Below, piece by piece: positions 1 to 7,421 of a DNA stretch of 64,000 bases. This DNA comes from Terrabacter tumescens. Lineage in GTDB: Bacteria > Actinomycetota > Actinomycetes > Actinomycetales > Dermatophilaceae. A program made the position numbers and the translations under genes. The notes below the pieces were generated by a model. The model worked only from the letters and a program-made list of their open reading frames with translations. It was not told the origin of the DNA and searched no databases. Every line of letters begins with the position of its first letter. The first letter of the stretch is position 1. The stretch is taken from positions 62,001 to 126,000 of the forward strand of contig NZ_BMNZ01000009.1 of assembly GCF_014646815.1 (NCBI RefSeq), in the 5' to 3' direction.

Positions 1-97
1 ACTGGCCGGCCCTGTTGCACGCAGCCCCACCCCAGCGCGTGTGGGCGGTCCAGCGAGGTCGATTGCGCCCCCAAGCCGTTGCAGCACCGGTGACGCC

Positions 98-292
98 ATG
101 ACCACCGAAACGAACACTTGGCTAACGGTCAACCAGACCGCGCTCCGTGCTGGCGTATCCCGCGCCACCCTCTACCGGTACTGGGAGCGTGGGTCTGGGC
201 CCCGCTTCTGCCGAACTCCAGGCGGGAACCGTCGCGTCCGCGTCGATTGGGTTGATGACTGGATGCTCGACCTCGAGGAGTTCGCAGCCTGA
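98..292 (+). CDS. Excisionase-like helix-turn-helix protein
   Basis: A 64-residue protein with one helix-turn-helix of the excisionase/MerR type: residues about 10 to 35 read as a recognition unit containing AGVSRATLYRYWERG, followed by a basic wing (GGNRRVRVDWVDDW). Small proteins of this kind bind DNA near attachment sites and steer the integrase toward excision. The ATG at 98 is chosen because the reading frame upstream of it has no protein-like composition. The stop overlaps the integrase start as TGATG, so the two are translationally coupled. Family assignment is by motif only; it could also be a transcriptional regulator of the integrase. Confidence 0.75.
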   Translation: MTTETNTWLTVNQTALRAGVSRATLYRYWERGSGPRFCRTPGGNRRVRVDWVDDWMLDLEEFAA

Positions 293-1683
293 TGCCTCAG
301 ACATTCGATGTCCAAATCCATTCGCTGCGCGCGCGTAGGCGCTCCGACCGTAAGGCCGTCTCATACGAACTCGGCTGGGTCGTCGGGGGAGACAAGCACT
401 ACGCGACGTTCAAGCTCAAGGGACTCGCCACCTCGGAGCACGCAAAGCTCGTTTCGGCTGCCAAGCGGGGCGACGCCTTCGACACGGTCACAGGTCAACC
501 GGTTTCCTCGGGGCTCAACGCGACCCCCACGCTGCTCGAGGTGGCGCGGAGGATCTACGCCGACGAGTGGCGCGACTCCGGCGGCAAGACGCGCAAGTCG
601 ACCGCTGAGAACCTTGCCCACGTCGTCGCTGTCGTTACCGAGGCACGTCACCAGGTGGACGGTGCCCGCCGCGAGTTGCTCTACCAAGCGCTCTACCAAG
701 GCGGCTTGTCACCGGAGGGGCTGCGGATTCCAGACGAGGGGAAGGTGACGTCGCGTCGCACTTCAGTTACGCGAGCGCACCACGACGCGCTGCGCTGGCT
801 CGAGCGCGCCTCTCTTCCGGTCGGGAAAGTAGACATAGCCGTGTGCGAAACCGCATTGCGGCGACTCGCAATCAATCTGGACGGCTCGACTGCAAAGCCG
901 ACGGCACGTACTCGTCGGCGGGCCGGCCTGTCCAAGATCCTTGAGTACGCGGTCAGGCACCAGCACCTCTCGTCGTCTCCGCTGCGCACCATCACGACGA
1001 GGGCATCGAACCGGGCCGCCGTTGAGGTTACGGCCACTACCGTGGCGCACCCCGAACTCATACCCGCCGCCCTGCGAGCGGTGGCCGCGAAGGGACCGCG
1101 AGGACCGGTGTTTGCGGCGTTCCTCGCTTGCGTCTTCTACGCGGGCTTACGTCCATCGGAGGCTGCCTCGCTCCAACTTGGGCACTGTGAGCTGCCAGAG
1201 ACCGGATGGGGAAGGCTCCGCCTTCGCAAGTCAGCGGCCGCGGCGGGGACGGCCTGGACGGACTCCGGTGCTGTTCGTGACGACCGAGGCCTGAAGCGAC
1301 GCCAGGCGGGTGCCGAACGGCCAGTTCCGATTCCCCCGGTTCTGGTGCAGATGCTCCGTGAGTTTGCGCAGAGCCGACGCATCAGTTCTGGGCTGCTATT
1401 CACGACCGGCCAAGGCTCGATGCTGTCGGAGTCGGAAGTGGGAGAGTTCTGGCGCGCTGGGAGAAGGCTCGCGATGCCGGACGCTGAGGAAGAGACGCTG
1501 GCTCGCGTCTACGACCTGCGCCATGCGGCAGCATCCCTCTGGCTACGCGACGTCCCAGTCGGCGTCGTCGCTGCCCGCCTCGGGCATTCCCCGGAGGTGT
1601 GTCTCCGCGTCTACCACCACCTCATTCCCGGGGACGAGGAGCGGTGGAACGAGGCGATTGCGGCCACGCTACCTGCCTGGTGA
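292..1683 (+). CDS. Tyrosine recombinase (phage-type integrase)
   Basis: A 463-residue site-specific recombinase that would catalyse integration and excision of element 1. The catalytic signature of the family is visible: the first Arg in AGLRPSEAASL near residue 286, the H-x-x-R-type box in VYDLRHAAAS near 408, the second His in ARLGHSPE near 432 and the nucleophilic Tyr in RVYHH near 440. The N-terminal part would hold the arm-binding and SAM-like core-binding domains. It starts within the stop codon of the excisionase-like gene. No frameshift is seen, so it looks functional. Its place at the left end suggests that the attachment site lies just outside the window. Confidence 0.93.
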   Translation: MPQTFDVQIHSLRARRRSDRKAVSYELGWVVGGDKHYATFKLKGLATSEHAKLVSAAKRGDAFDTVTGQPVSSGLNATPTLLEVARRIYADEWRDSGGKTRKSTAENLAHVVAVVTEARHQVDGARRELLYQALYQGGLSPEGLRIPDEGKVTSRRTSVTRAHHDALRWLERASLPVGKVDIAVCETALRRLAINLDGSTAKPTARTRRRAGLSKILEYAVRHQHLSSSPLRTITTRASNRAAVEVTATTVAHPELIPAALRAVAAKGPRGPVFAAFLACVFYAGLRPSEAASLQLGHCELPETGWGRLRLRKSAAAAGTAWTDSGAVRDDRGLKRRQAGAERPVPIPPVLVQMLREFAQSRRISSGLLFTTGQGSMLSESEVGEFWRAGRRLAMPDAEEETLARVYDLRHAAASLWLRDVPVGVVAARLGHSPEVCLRVYHHLIPGDEERWNEAIAATLPAW

Positions 1684-1780
1684 CACCTCCCCGCGATGCG
1701 CTGCCCCCACCCGTCGCCAGTCACTTGCCCGCTGCAACCTGCAATGCGGGTCGACCTCGAACAACCGAAGGAGTAGAAGA

Positions 1781-2203
1781 ATGTCCGACCCAATGAGGCC
1801 ATCATGGGATCGCTACCGGCAGTGGGTCAGCAATGAGCAGCTCGTAGCTGCCACGGCTGTGCTCGATGTCGACCCCGCTGGGGTTGTGCGCCAGGACGCG
1901 ACGGCTTGGCTGACCTTCAGCACCGAAAGCCGACAGCGCGACGAGCACGGGAACTGGCACTGGGACCCGGTGCTTGACTGGGAGGCGTGGGTCTCCGATG
2001 TTGAGACCCAAGGCCGGGGCTGGTCCAGCAACCAGTGGCGGTTGTACGACGTGGCCGCGGGCCTCGCCGCGGACCGCCCTTTCAACATCGTCGGCGTTCT
2101 CGACCGGCTGAGCGAATGGCGCGGGCAGGTGTGGCGGGTCCTCGTCTTGTGGGGCACCGGTGCGGACGCTGCCCTCATCCGCCAAGCAGCCGCGCCATTC
2201 TGA
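1781..2203 (+). CDS. Hypothetical protein, element 1
   Basis: A 140-residue protein I do not recognise. The start at 1781 is preceded by a good ribosome-binding site (GAAGGAGTAGAAG). The protein is acidic and rich in Trp and Asp, with no signal peptide or membrane segment. Tryptophan-rich stretches such as NWHWDPVLDWEAWVSD are unlikely in a random frame. It lies directly after the integrase on the same strand, where satellites and integrative plasmids usually carry small accessory genes. No function can be proposed. Confidence 0.7.
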   Translation: MSDPMRPSWDRYRQWVSNEQLVAATAVLDVDPAGVVRQDATAWLTFSTESRQRDEHGNWHWDPVLDWEAWVSDVETQGRGWSSNQWRLYDVAAGLAADRPFNIVGVLDRLSEWRGQVWRVLVLWGTGADAALIRQAAAPF

Positions 2204-2265
2204 CCTGCAGCAGACCGTGCGGCGGCGCACCGTCCGTCCTCGGTGGACGGTCCGACAACGGGCAG

Positions 2266-2586
2266 CTATGCCTCTGGGAGCGCCAGCATCAACGCGATGT
2301 CTAGCGGATGGCCGTCTGCTCGGGCCTCCGCTACCGCAGACCATGCTTGTGCATCGTTCCACAACCGATGAATCTGCCTGGCCCGCCAAGCACACTGGTC
2401 TGCTTCGACCTCCGCTGTCCGCTCATCCCACCAGGACGGGCGCGGCACCCCCTTGCGCCGCAACGCTTGGGCCAAGCTTTCCCAAAAATCCACGTCAGCT
2501 TCGACGTCCGCCGGCCACCCGGCGAAACCGCCCACGCTGCGCTCCCCTTCTGCCATGGACCGCACTGTGCGGATAGCGGCGCTCAT
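2266..2586 (-). CDS. Hypothetical protein, element 1
   Basis: A 106-residue protein on the opposite strand to its neighbours. It has the balanced, Trp-containing composition of a real protein (ADVDFWESLAQAL, RPSWWDERTAEVEADQ) and several predicted helices, but no domain I recognise. An internal ATG at 2556 is an alternative start, and neither start has a clear Shine-Dalgarno sequence. It is convergent with the preceding gene. Function unknown. Confidence 0.55.
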   Translation of the reverse strand: MSAAIRTVRSMAEGERSVGGFAGWPADVEADVDFWESLAQALRRKGVPRPSWWDERTAEVEADQCAWRARQIHRLWNDAQAWSAVAEARADGHPLDIALMLALPEA

Positions 2587-2681
2587 GACAAGCAGTCTTG
2601 CGGGGCGTGTCTGACAGTCACTGTCCCCGACTGCATGGTTACGGTCCGGGGCCCGTGGCGATAGGCCACCAGCTGGCGATC

Positions 2682-2737
2682 ACGACCCCCGTCCCCCTGA
2701 CCCCCACCTTTAAGGGGTCATGGGGGACGGGGGTCGT
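2682..2737. repeat. Long G/C-rich inverted repeat upstream of the replication-type genes
   Basis: The arms 2682-2704 and 2714-2737 are complementary over 23 bp with a single extra T in the right arm, separated by a 9-base AT-richer loop (CACCTTTAA). The arms contain runs of five C or G. It lies in the 270-bp gap before the winged-helix/ATPase pair. A transcription terminator, an operator or part of a replication origin are all possible; the position favours a replication or control element. Confidence 0.7.
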
Positions 2738-2757
2738 CTGGCTGGGCGAGCGGCTGC

Positions 2758-2781
2758 GCATCCGGGGGATGTCCCGGATGC
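2758..2781. repeat. Second hairpin in the presumed origin/control region
   Basis: A perfect 9-bp inverted repeat (GCATCCGGG and its complement) with a 6-base loop, 21 bp downstream of the large hairpin and 77 bp before the winged-helix gene. Two hairpins in tandem next to a replication-type gene are suggestive of an origin or of autoregulation, but nothing in the sequence proves either. Confidence 0.5.
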
Positions 2782-2857
2782 TGGCACTTCCAACGCGGGT
2801 GAGGACGGTCCGACCGGCGCAGGCCCAACAGGGGCGTGCACGACCGGAAGGACCGTG

Positions 2858-3169
2858 ATGGCCCCTTACCCCCTTACTCCAAAGGCCGACGCGCTGGCAG
2901 TGCTGCTGCATCAACTGAGTCGTTGCGGCTTCGCGGACTTGCAGAACATGAACAGGCCCGAGCTCAGCGTGTCCGACCGAGACTTGGCGGACGCTCTGGG
3001 ACTCCAGCCGGACAGCGTTTACCGCGCCCTCAAGGAGCTGGAGAGCTTTGGTGCCGTTGTCTTCTCAAGGCCCCGCCTCTGGCATGGAGGCCGCGAGCGC
3101 ACCATCGAACTGCTGCCGGAGTCGTGGGTGTGGTTGGCGGTCCCAGCGTGCGGGCGGGCATCCCGATGA
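2858..3169 (+). CDS. Winged-helix DNA-binding protein (MarR/Rep-type)
   Basis: A 103-residue protein with a winged-helix domain: residues about 30 to 75 give the recognition helix (VSDRDLADALGLQPDSVYRA) and a wing around residues 68 to 82. Such domains occur in MarR/GntR-like regulators and in plasmid replication initiators. The ATG at 2858 is chosen because the frame upstream is not protein-like; a GTG one codon earlier is also possible. Its stop overlaps the next gene's start (ATGA), so it is coupled to the ATPase. The coupling suggests a role in replication or its control. Confidence 0.72.
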   Translation: MAPYPLTPKADALAVLLHQLSRCGFADLQNMNRPELSVSDRDLADALGLQPDSVYRALKELESFGAVVFSRPRLWHGGRERTIELLPESWVWLAVPACGRASR

Positions 3170-4368
3170 CAGAGCAGCGAGCCTTCGAGGCCGAGGACGA
3201 CACCGAGGAGGCCTGGTCTGCGCCGGACTTCCTCGCCGATGAAGGGAGGGTCGAGGTCGCGGCTCCCGCGGAAGACAACTCCTTTCCGAGGTTCCTCAGC
3301 GAGGCGTGGGACGACGACAGCCCTGCGGTCAGACCCTCTCTGGTGCCCGTACAGGGTGGCCTACCGCTCCTGTATGCCGGGGAGAGTCACCTCTTGTTTG
3401 GACAGAGCGGCTCCGGGAAGTCATGGCTTGGGTACCACATGGCCGCTCAGGTAGCCGCAGACGGCGGCATTGCGCTCCTCATCGACCGCGAGAGCAATCC
3501 ACGCACGATTCGCACCAGGCTCAAGGCGCTGGGCGTTACGAGAGCTCAGGCGGGTCGCATCGGGTACTGGAAGCCCTCCGGTTCCCTCATGCCGGGGCAA
3601 CCGGCGCGTAGGCACCTCGACACATGGCTCTCGCGATTCCACGTCGAGCTCATCCTGCTGGATAGCGTTTCGAAGGATTTGGCCGCTGCTGGCTTTGGTG
3701 AGAACGACCCTGGCGAGTACGTCAAGTGGCAGCAGCACGTCGTCGAGCCGTGGACGGGGCGTCGAATCGCCTCGGTGCTCATTGATCACGTCGGCCACCA
3801 AGCTCCTCAACGCATAGCGATGCCTCGCGGAGCATCTTCGAAGAAGGACCAAATATCTGGATCGGCGCTCTACTTCCGCATCGTGACGCAGTTCAGTCGC
3901 GCGTCCAGTGGGAGCGCCGAACTCGTGTCCATCAAGGACAGGGAGGGCTACCGCCAGGACGGAGAGGTGGCCGCCGTGATGCATGTCGAGGTCGCAGATG
4001 GCGGTCAGCAGGTAGGCATACGTCTTTCAGTACCTGATGCCCGTGCGACGTCCGTCATCGTGTCTTCCCCGGAGACTCAGGAAGACGAGTATCGCGAACT
4101 AGTGGCGGGTCTGCTGCGCGAAAACGATGAGGCGCCTCTTATCGGCAACCAGCTCGCGGAGAAGATGAAGGGCCTTCCGGGCCGGTTTCCACCGCCGGCT
4201 TCACGGGCGCTGAAGTGGTTGGTTCAAGAGGGCTACGCGTCCGCAAGCGCTCCGGGATTGAGGGGAGCCATTCACTACCGCTTGATCAAGCCGTACTCCA
4301 GCAGCAGCGGCCGACCGGGCAGCTCGAAGGCCCCAGCTGCGGGCCCTGGCTTGGAAGAGCTGTTCTGA
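3166..4368 (+). CDS. RecA/RepA-like ATPase (replicative helicase-type AAA protein)
   Basis: A 400-residue P-loop ATPase of the RecA-fold, RepA/AAA_25-like type used as hexameric helicase or loader by plasmids and satellites. Walker A is FGQSGSGKSW near residue 80, and Walker B is LILLDSVSK near 162 with hydrophobic strands before it. A His in LIDHVGHQAP near 205 fits a sensor position. The C-terminal region (about 310 to 380) looks like a small winged helix. The start overlaps the stop of the winged-helix gene as ATGA. A perfect 15-bp hairpin follows the stop. The exact subfamily is not certain. Confidence 0.8.
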   Translation: MTEQRAFEAEDDTEEAWSAPDFLADEGRVEVAAPAEDNSFPRFLSEAWDDDSPAVRPSLVPVQGGLPLLYAGESHLLFGQSGSGKSWLGYHMAAQVAADGGIALLIDRESNPRTIRTRLKALGVTRAQAGRIGYWKPSGSLMPGQPARRHLDTWLSRFHVELILLDSVSKDLAAAGFGENDPGEYVKWQQHVVEPWTGRRIASVLIDHVGHQAPQRIAMPRGASSKKDQISGSALYFRIVTQFSRASSGSAELVSIKDREGYRQDGEVAAVMHVEVADGGQQVGIRLSVPDARATSVIVSSPETQEDEYRELVAGLLRENDEAPLIGNQLAEKMKGLPGRFPPPASRALKWLVQEGYASASAPGLRGAIHYRLIKPYSSSSGRPGSSKAPAAGPGLEELF

Positions 4369-4389
4369 CGGGAAGTTCCGCCGTCCCTT

Positions 4390-4425
4390 GCGCCCACACG
4401 GGCATGATGTTGCCCGTGTGGGCGC
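4390..4425 (+). terminator. Hairpin terminator after the ATPase gene
   Basis: A perfect 15-bp inverted repeat (4390-4404 with 4411-4425) around a 6-base loop, beginning 22 bp after the ATPase stop. There is no T-run, which is usual for actinomycete terminators. Confidence 0.75.
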
Positions 4426-4458
4426 CCTGCTGCCCGGTCCGTATCTGCGAAGGTAGTT

Positions 4459-4483
4459 CAGCCCAGCCCAGCCCAGCCCAGCC
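4459..4483. repeat. Pentanucleotide tandem repeat (CAGCC x5)
   Basis: Five exact tandem copies of CAGCC, lying between the hairpin and the lipoprotein gene about 125 bp before its start. It is outside coding sequence. Short tandem repeats like this can change copy number by slippage and alter promoter spacing, but no promoter is identifiable here. Confidence 0.8.
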
Positions 4484-4609
4484 CCGCTCTCGTCTGGCGC
4501 CAATCCACAATGGATTCTCCTGGCTTGGCACTCGGAGACGGCAGGTCCACATCGCCGTTCAGCTCCCAAACCAAGCGCCGGGACACAATCCTTCGACCAA
4601 AGCAGGTCC

Positions 4610-5374
4610 ATGACACCCACACCTTGCCGGCGCACCCCCATTGGGGCCGCCGTCACAATCGTTGTGACGGTTTCGCTTACAGCCTGCGCCGCACCACTCG
4701 CCCGGGTACCCGGTACGACCCCTACATCAGCCCGTGTTGGAGCCAGCGCCACCCCGAAAGCGCCGACCAGCGCAGCAGCGACCGGTGCCCCCGCGGGGAC
4801 CAAGCACAGCGCGCCCACACCGTCACCTCGCACTACCCCGACGCCGAAGCCGTGGACGCTCGCCAAACTGACGCCGGGAGTCACACACAGGTCCCGCCCC
4901 GCTCTGCCGAAGGCCTTGCCCTCTCCCGGAGCGGTGTTGCGGCTTGGCGGGAGCTGGACAGCGTCAGCGGATATAGCGGCCTCAAACGCGATCGGTCGGG
5001 TGGCGTGCTCGTCCACGCTAGAGCCGCCCTTTAGGTATCGGGAGTTCAGAATCAATACCGAGCCGCGACGGATGGGGATAGACGATCTCGGCAACGGGCA
5101 GTACGAGATGGCAGTCCACATCGTGCAAGGCGGCAGCTCCGGAACCTCGGTGGAGGCAGAGCTCACCCTTCGGGACCGGGACTACTTCAAGGGAACGGCG
5201 TCGAACAGTTACGTCACTGGGGCCAAGCCCGAAGGCCTGAGCTATCACCTATCGAAGGATGGACGATCTCTCGAGCTCTCCACGGTGGTCGTCACCGGCC
5301 CAACGTCGGCCTACGAGCGGTACGAGGATGTGGGGCTCACCAGCATCAGTCTGGCGCTGCGCTGCCGCAAGTGA
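4610..5374 (+). CDS. Putative secreted lipoprotein, element 1
   Basis: A 254-residue protein with a lipoprotein signal peptide: basic N-terminus, hydrophobic stretch (GAAVTIVVTVSL) and lipobox LTAC with the Cys near residue 26. A Thr/Pro/Ala-rich linker to about residue 85 follows, as is usual for surface lipoproteins. The C-terminal 150 residues look folded and beta-rich. They contain two Cys, in VACSS and in the last residues (LRCRK), that could form a disulfide. I do not recognise the domain. It is the only plus-strand cargo gene of this part of the element and is convergent with the metalloprotease. Confidence 0.75.
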   Translation: MTPTPCRRTPIGAAVTIVVTVSLTACAAPLARVPGTTPTSARVGASATPKAPTSAAATGAPAGTKHSAPTPSPRTTPTPKPWTLAKLTPGVTHRSRPALPKALPSPGAVLRLGGSWTASADIAASNAIGRVACSSTLEPPFRYREFRINTEPRRMGIDDLGNGQYEMAVHIVQGGSSGTSVEAELTLRDRDYFKGTASNSYVTGAKPEGLSYHLSKDGRSLELSTVVVTGPTSAYERYEDVGLTSISLALRCRK

Positions 5375-5454
5375 GGACCCGCAATGGCCTCCAACACAGC
5401 CTCGGCAGCCTGCCGCCGAACGGTCTCCACCTTGTTGACCGGCCGCGCACCGTC

Positions 5455-6216
5455 TCATCGCCCATGCTTGGCGCGGCACGGGCCCTGTCCGAGCCTGCGC
5501 AGACCGGCCCGGTCACCGTCTCCCAGAGTGGACGCGTTTCCCGCCGTGTCAAACATGACCTGCGTCCGATCCGATACATGGGCCAGGCCGAGCAGGTGAC
5601 CCAACTCGTGTTCGAAGAGGATTCCAAGGCTTTGGGCAGTGCCGAAGCCGGGCCCGTACACGGCGGAGTGCTCTACGTTGAGCACGATCTGGCCGCTTAC
5701 GTAGACGAGTCGTGAGGCGGCGCTCTTCGTGACGAACGTGGTCGTGCTCGCCGAGGCGCCCCAGCTCAACGTCTTTCCGTCGGGTCGACTCCAAGCCACC
5801 AAGACTGGCGGCCACCTGCCTGACTCCCTCCTTCGGCCCCATTCGGCAGTCGGTCGACGAGTCGTCGAGCCCCTTACGACAAGGTGCATGCCCGATGCCC
5901 GGCTCATGCGCGCCAGGGCCTCCTCCAAGTCCCTTTGTGCTGTGGGCGGCGCGCTGTCCCAGTTGACGATGAGCGTGACCTCGGCGCACGGGTCCCAACG
6001 TGCAGGCCGCCCTGCCGCGTCCACGTGGGTGAACGCGAAGCCCGGTGAGACCGGCGCCTCAGCGCTGCTTCCTTGAGATGGTGCGGACGACGTTTCCGGT
6101 GCAGGAATGGGCAGCCAACACGCGCTGGCTACCAAGGCGAGGACGAGCACAAGGCGCGGCGGTGCAACATGACCAATCACAACACCGAATCGTGACCTCG
6201 CAAGTCTCACCCGCAA
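5455..6216 (-). CDS. Secreted matrixin-like zinc metalloprotease
   Basis: A 253-residue protein with an N-terminal signal or lipoprotein-like segment (hydrophobic LVLVLALVASAC near residues 22 to 33). The zinc-binding signature of the metzincins is complete near residues 200 to 212: HELGHLLGLAH (H-E-x-x-H-x-x-G-x-x-H), followed by VMFD as the expected Met-turn. The rest fits a small matrixin/reprolysin-type peptidase that acts outside the cell. The gene begins 8 bp after the stop of the presumed endonuclease gene, so it may be co-transcribed with the restriction-modification pair. A secreted protease in that place is unusual. Substrate unknown. Confidence 0.8.
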   Translation of the reverse strand: MRVRLARSRFGVVIGHVAPPRLVLVLALVASACWLPIPAPETSSAPSQGSSAEAPVSPGFAFTHVDAAGRPARWDPCAEVTLIVNWDSAPPTAQRDLEEALARMSRASGMHLVVRGSTTRRPTAEWGRRRESGRWPPVLVAWSRPDGKTLSWGASASTTTFVTKSAASRLVYVSGQIVLNVEHSAVYGPGFGTAQSLGILFEHELGHLLGLAHVSDRTQVMFDTAGNASTLGDGDRAGLRRLGQGPCRAKHGR

Positions 6217-6224
6217 TGGGCAAC

Positions 6225-7421
6225 TCAGGGAGAGTCGCTCACCGACTCGCCATCGTCCTGTTCCTTGGCATTGGCCACGTCAGCAGCGTCGGCACCGGGG
6301 TCTGGGGCACCCCCCGGGCTGGCTCCATTGCGAGCCTCTCGCACCTGCTGATGGACGCCGACAGGCGTGTTCTCTATCACCGCTCCTAGGAGGTCACCGA
6401 AGAAGCGGTTGGCACCCAAGTCCACTGGCGGGTGCTGATGACGCACCATCGGGTGCGTCATCGGGCTGGTCAGTTCCACGGTGTCGGCTGAGGCATCCCA
6501 CCGCACAATGAGCAGCATCGTCGCGTCGTAAGGCCCGTCCGGCTTCCTCGTGCGAAGGAGAAGATCTTGAAGGCGCGCGTAGGCGCCCTTCTCCTTGAAG
6601 ATCTCCTCGCTCACAACGAACGCGTAGCCCATCGCCGCCAATGGGTGTCTGTCGCGAAGGTTGGTGGCCTCTCCGAGCGTCTCCTCGTAACGATTCTTGG
6701 TGTTCTTCCCGAAGCTGCTGAACATCGTCTTGCCGCTGATGAGCACATCTGGCCCTCGGTCCCATGCCGAAACGGCCACGTCTACCTGCTTGACGTAGAA
6801 ACGCCCAAGGATGTTGGAAGCACTGATGCTGGGTACGGCTTTGTGAACGGCACCGATGGCGCGCGCGACAGCGGTCGGAACGGCTCTGGGCACCGGCTTC
6901 GGCTTGAAAGGCGGGTGAACGACGGGAGGGACCGGCGTACCCGGCAATGCCTTCTTGGCCTCACGGGCAGCGTCGCGTTCGGCCTTCTGTACCTCTCGCT
7001 GGTGCCGGGCGGCGAGTCGCTGGTTCTCCTTCTCGGTCTTCGCCGCCGAGGCCGCCTCTGCCTCTTCGACGACTGACTGAAGGACGGCCAACTGTCGGAG
7101 CACCTCAGCCAGTTCCCGCGTCAGAACGCGCGGCTGCGTCTTCCTTGGCCAAACCTCATCGTGATGAAATCCTGCTCGCCTGAGTTCGTGGGCCAACCAG
7201 GCATCGAATGCCTTGGCCAAGCGACCCGACTGTGTGCTCGCATTGGCACGCAAGGGCACGCGTAGCAGGTTCCCCAACAGTTCGAGATCCGCCGTGTAGG
7301 CAGGAACCCCATCATTGAGCGACCACGGACCTGCATCCTGCCCGTCGTCTTCCATGAGCTGCAGCCAGTCTTCAGCCTCTTGGAGGATTGGCTCCAACTC
7401 GGTGATTGTGTCGTCACTCAC
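6225..7421 (-). CDS. Putative type II restriction endonuclease, partner of the adjacent methyltransferase
   Basis: A 398-residue protein whose GTG start overlaps the methyltransferase stop (GTGA). The N-terminal half is helical with a charged coiled-coil-like segment (residues about 105 to 160, rich in Ala, Glu and Lys). A compact domain around residues 205 to 330 carries GPDVLISGKTMFSSFGKN near 220. This resembles the core of a PD-(D/E)xK nuclease with a variant Asp...Ser-x-Lys. The C-terminus is an acidic low-complexity tail. The endonuclease call rests mainly on the coupling to the methyltransferase; I do not recognise a named endonuclease family. Confidence 0.6.
   Translation of the reverse strand: MSDDTITELEPILQEAEDWLQLMEDDGQDAGPWSLNDGVPAYTADLELLGNLLRVPLRANASTQSGRLAKAFDAWLAHELRRAGFHHDEVWPRKTQPRVLTRELAEVLRQLAVLQSVVEEAEAASAAKTEKENQRLAARHQREVQKAERDAAREAKKALPGTPVPPVVHPPFKPKPVPRAVPTAVARAIGAVHKAVPSISASNILGRFYVKQVDVAVSAWDRGPDVLISGKTMFSSFGKNTKNRYEETLGEATNLRDRHPLAAMGYAFVVSEEIFKEKGAYARLQDLLLRTRKPDGPYDATMLLIVRWDASADTVELTSPMTHPMVRHQHPPVDLGANRFFGDLLGAVIENTPVGVHQQVREARNGASPGGAPDPGADAADVANAKEQDDGESVSDSP

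Noticed and set aside
4201-5166. Minus-strand frame across the ATPase end and the lipoprotein gene
   Set aside because: It covers a terminator hairpin and a tandem repeat and has no protein-like features, whereas the plus strand has a lipobox protein.
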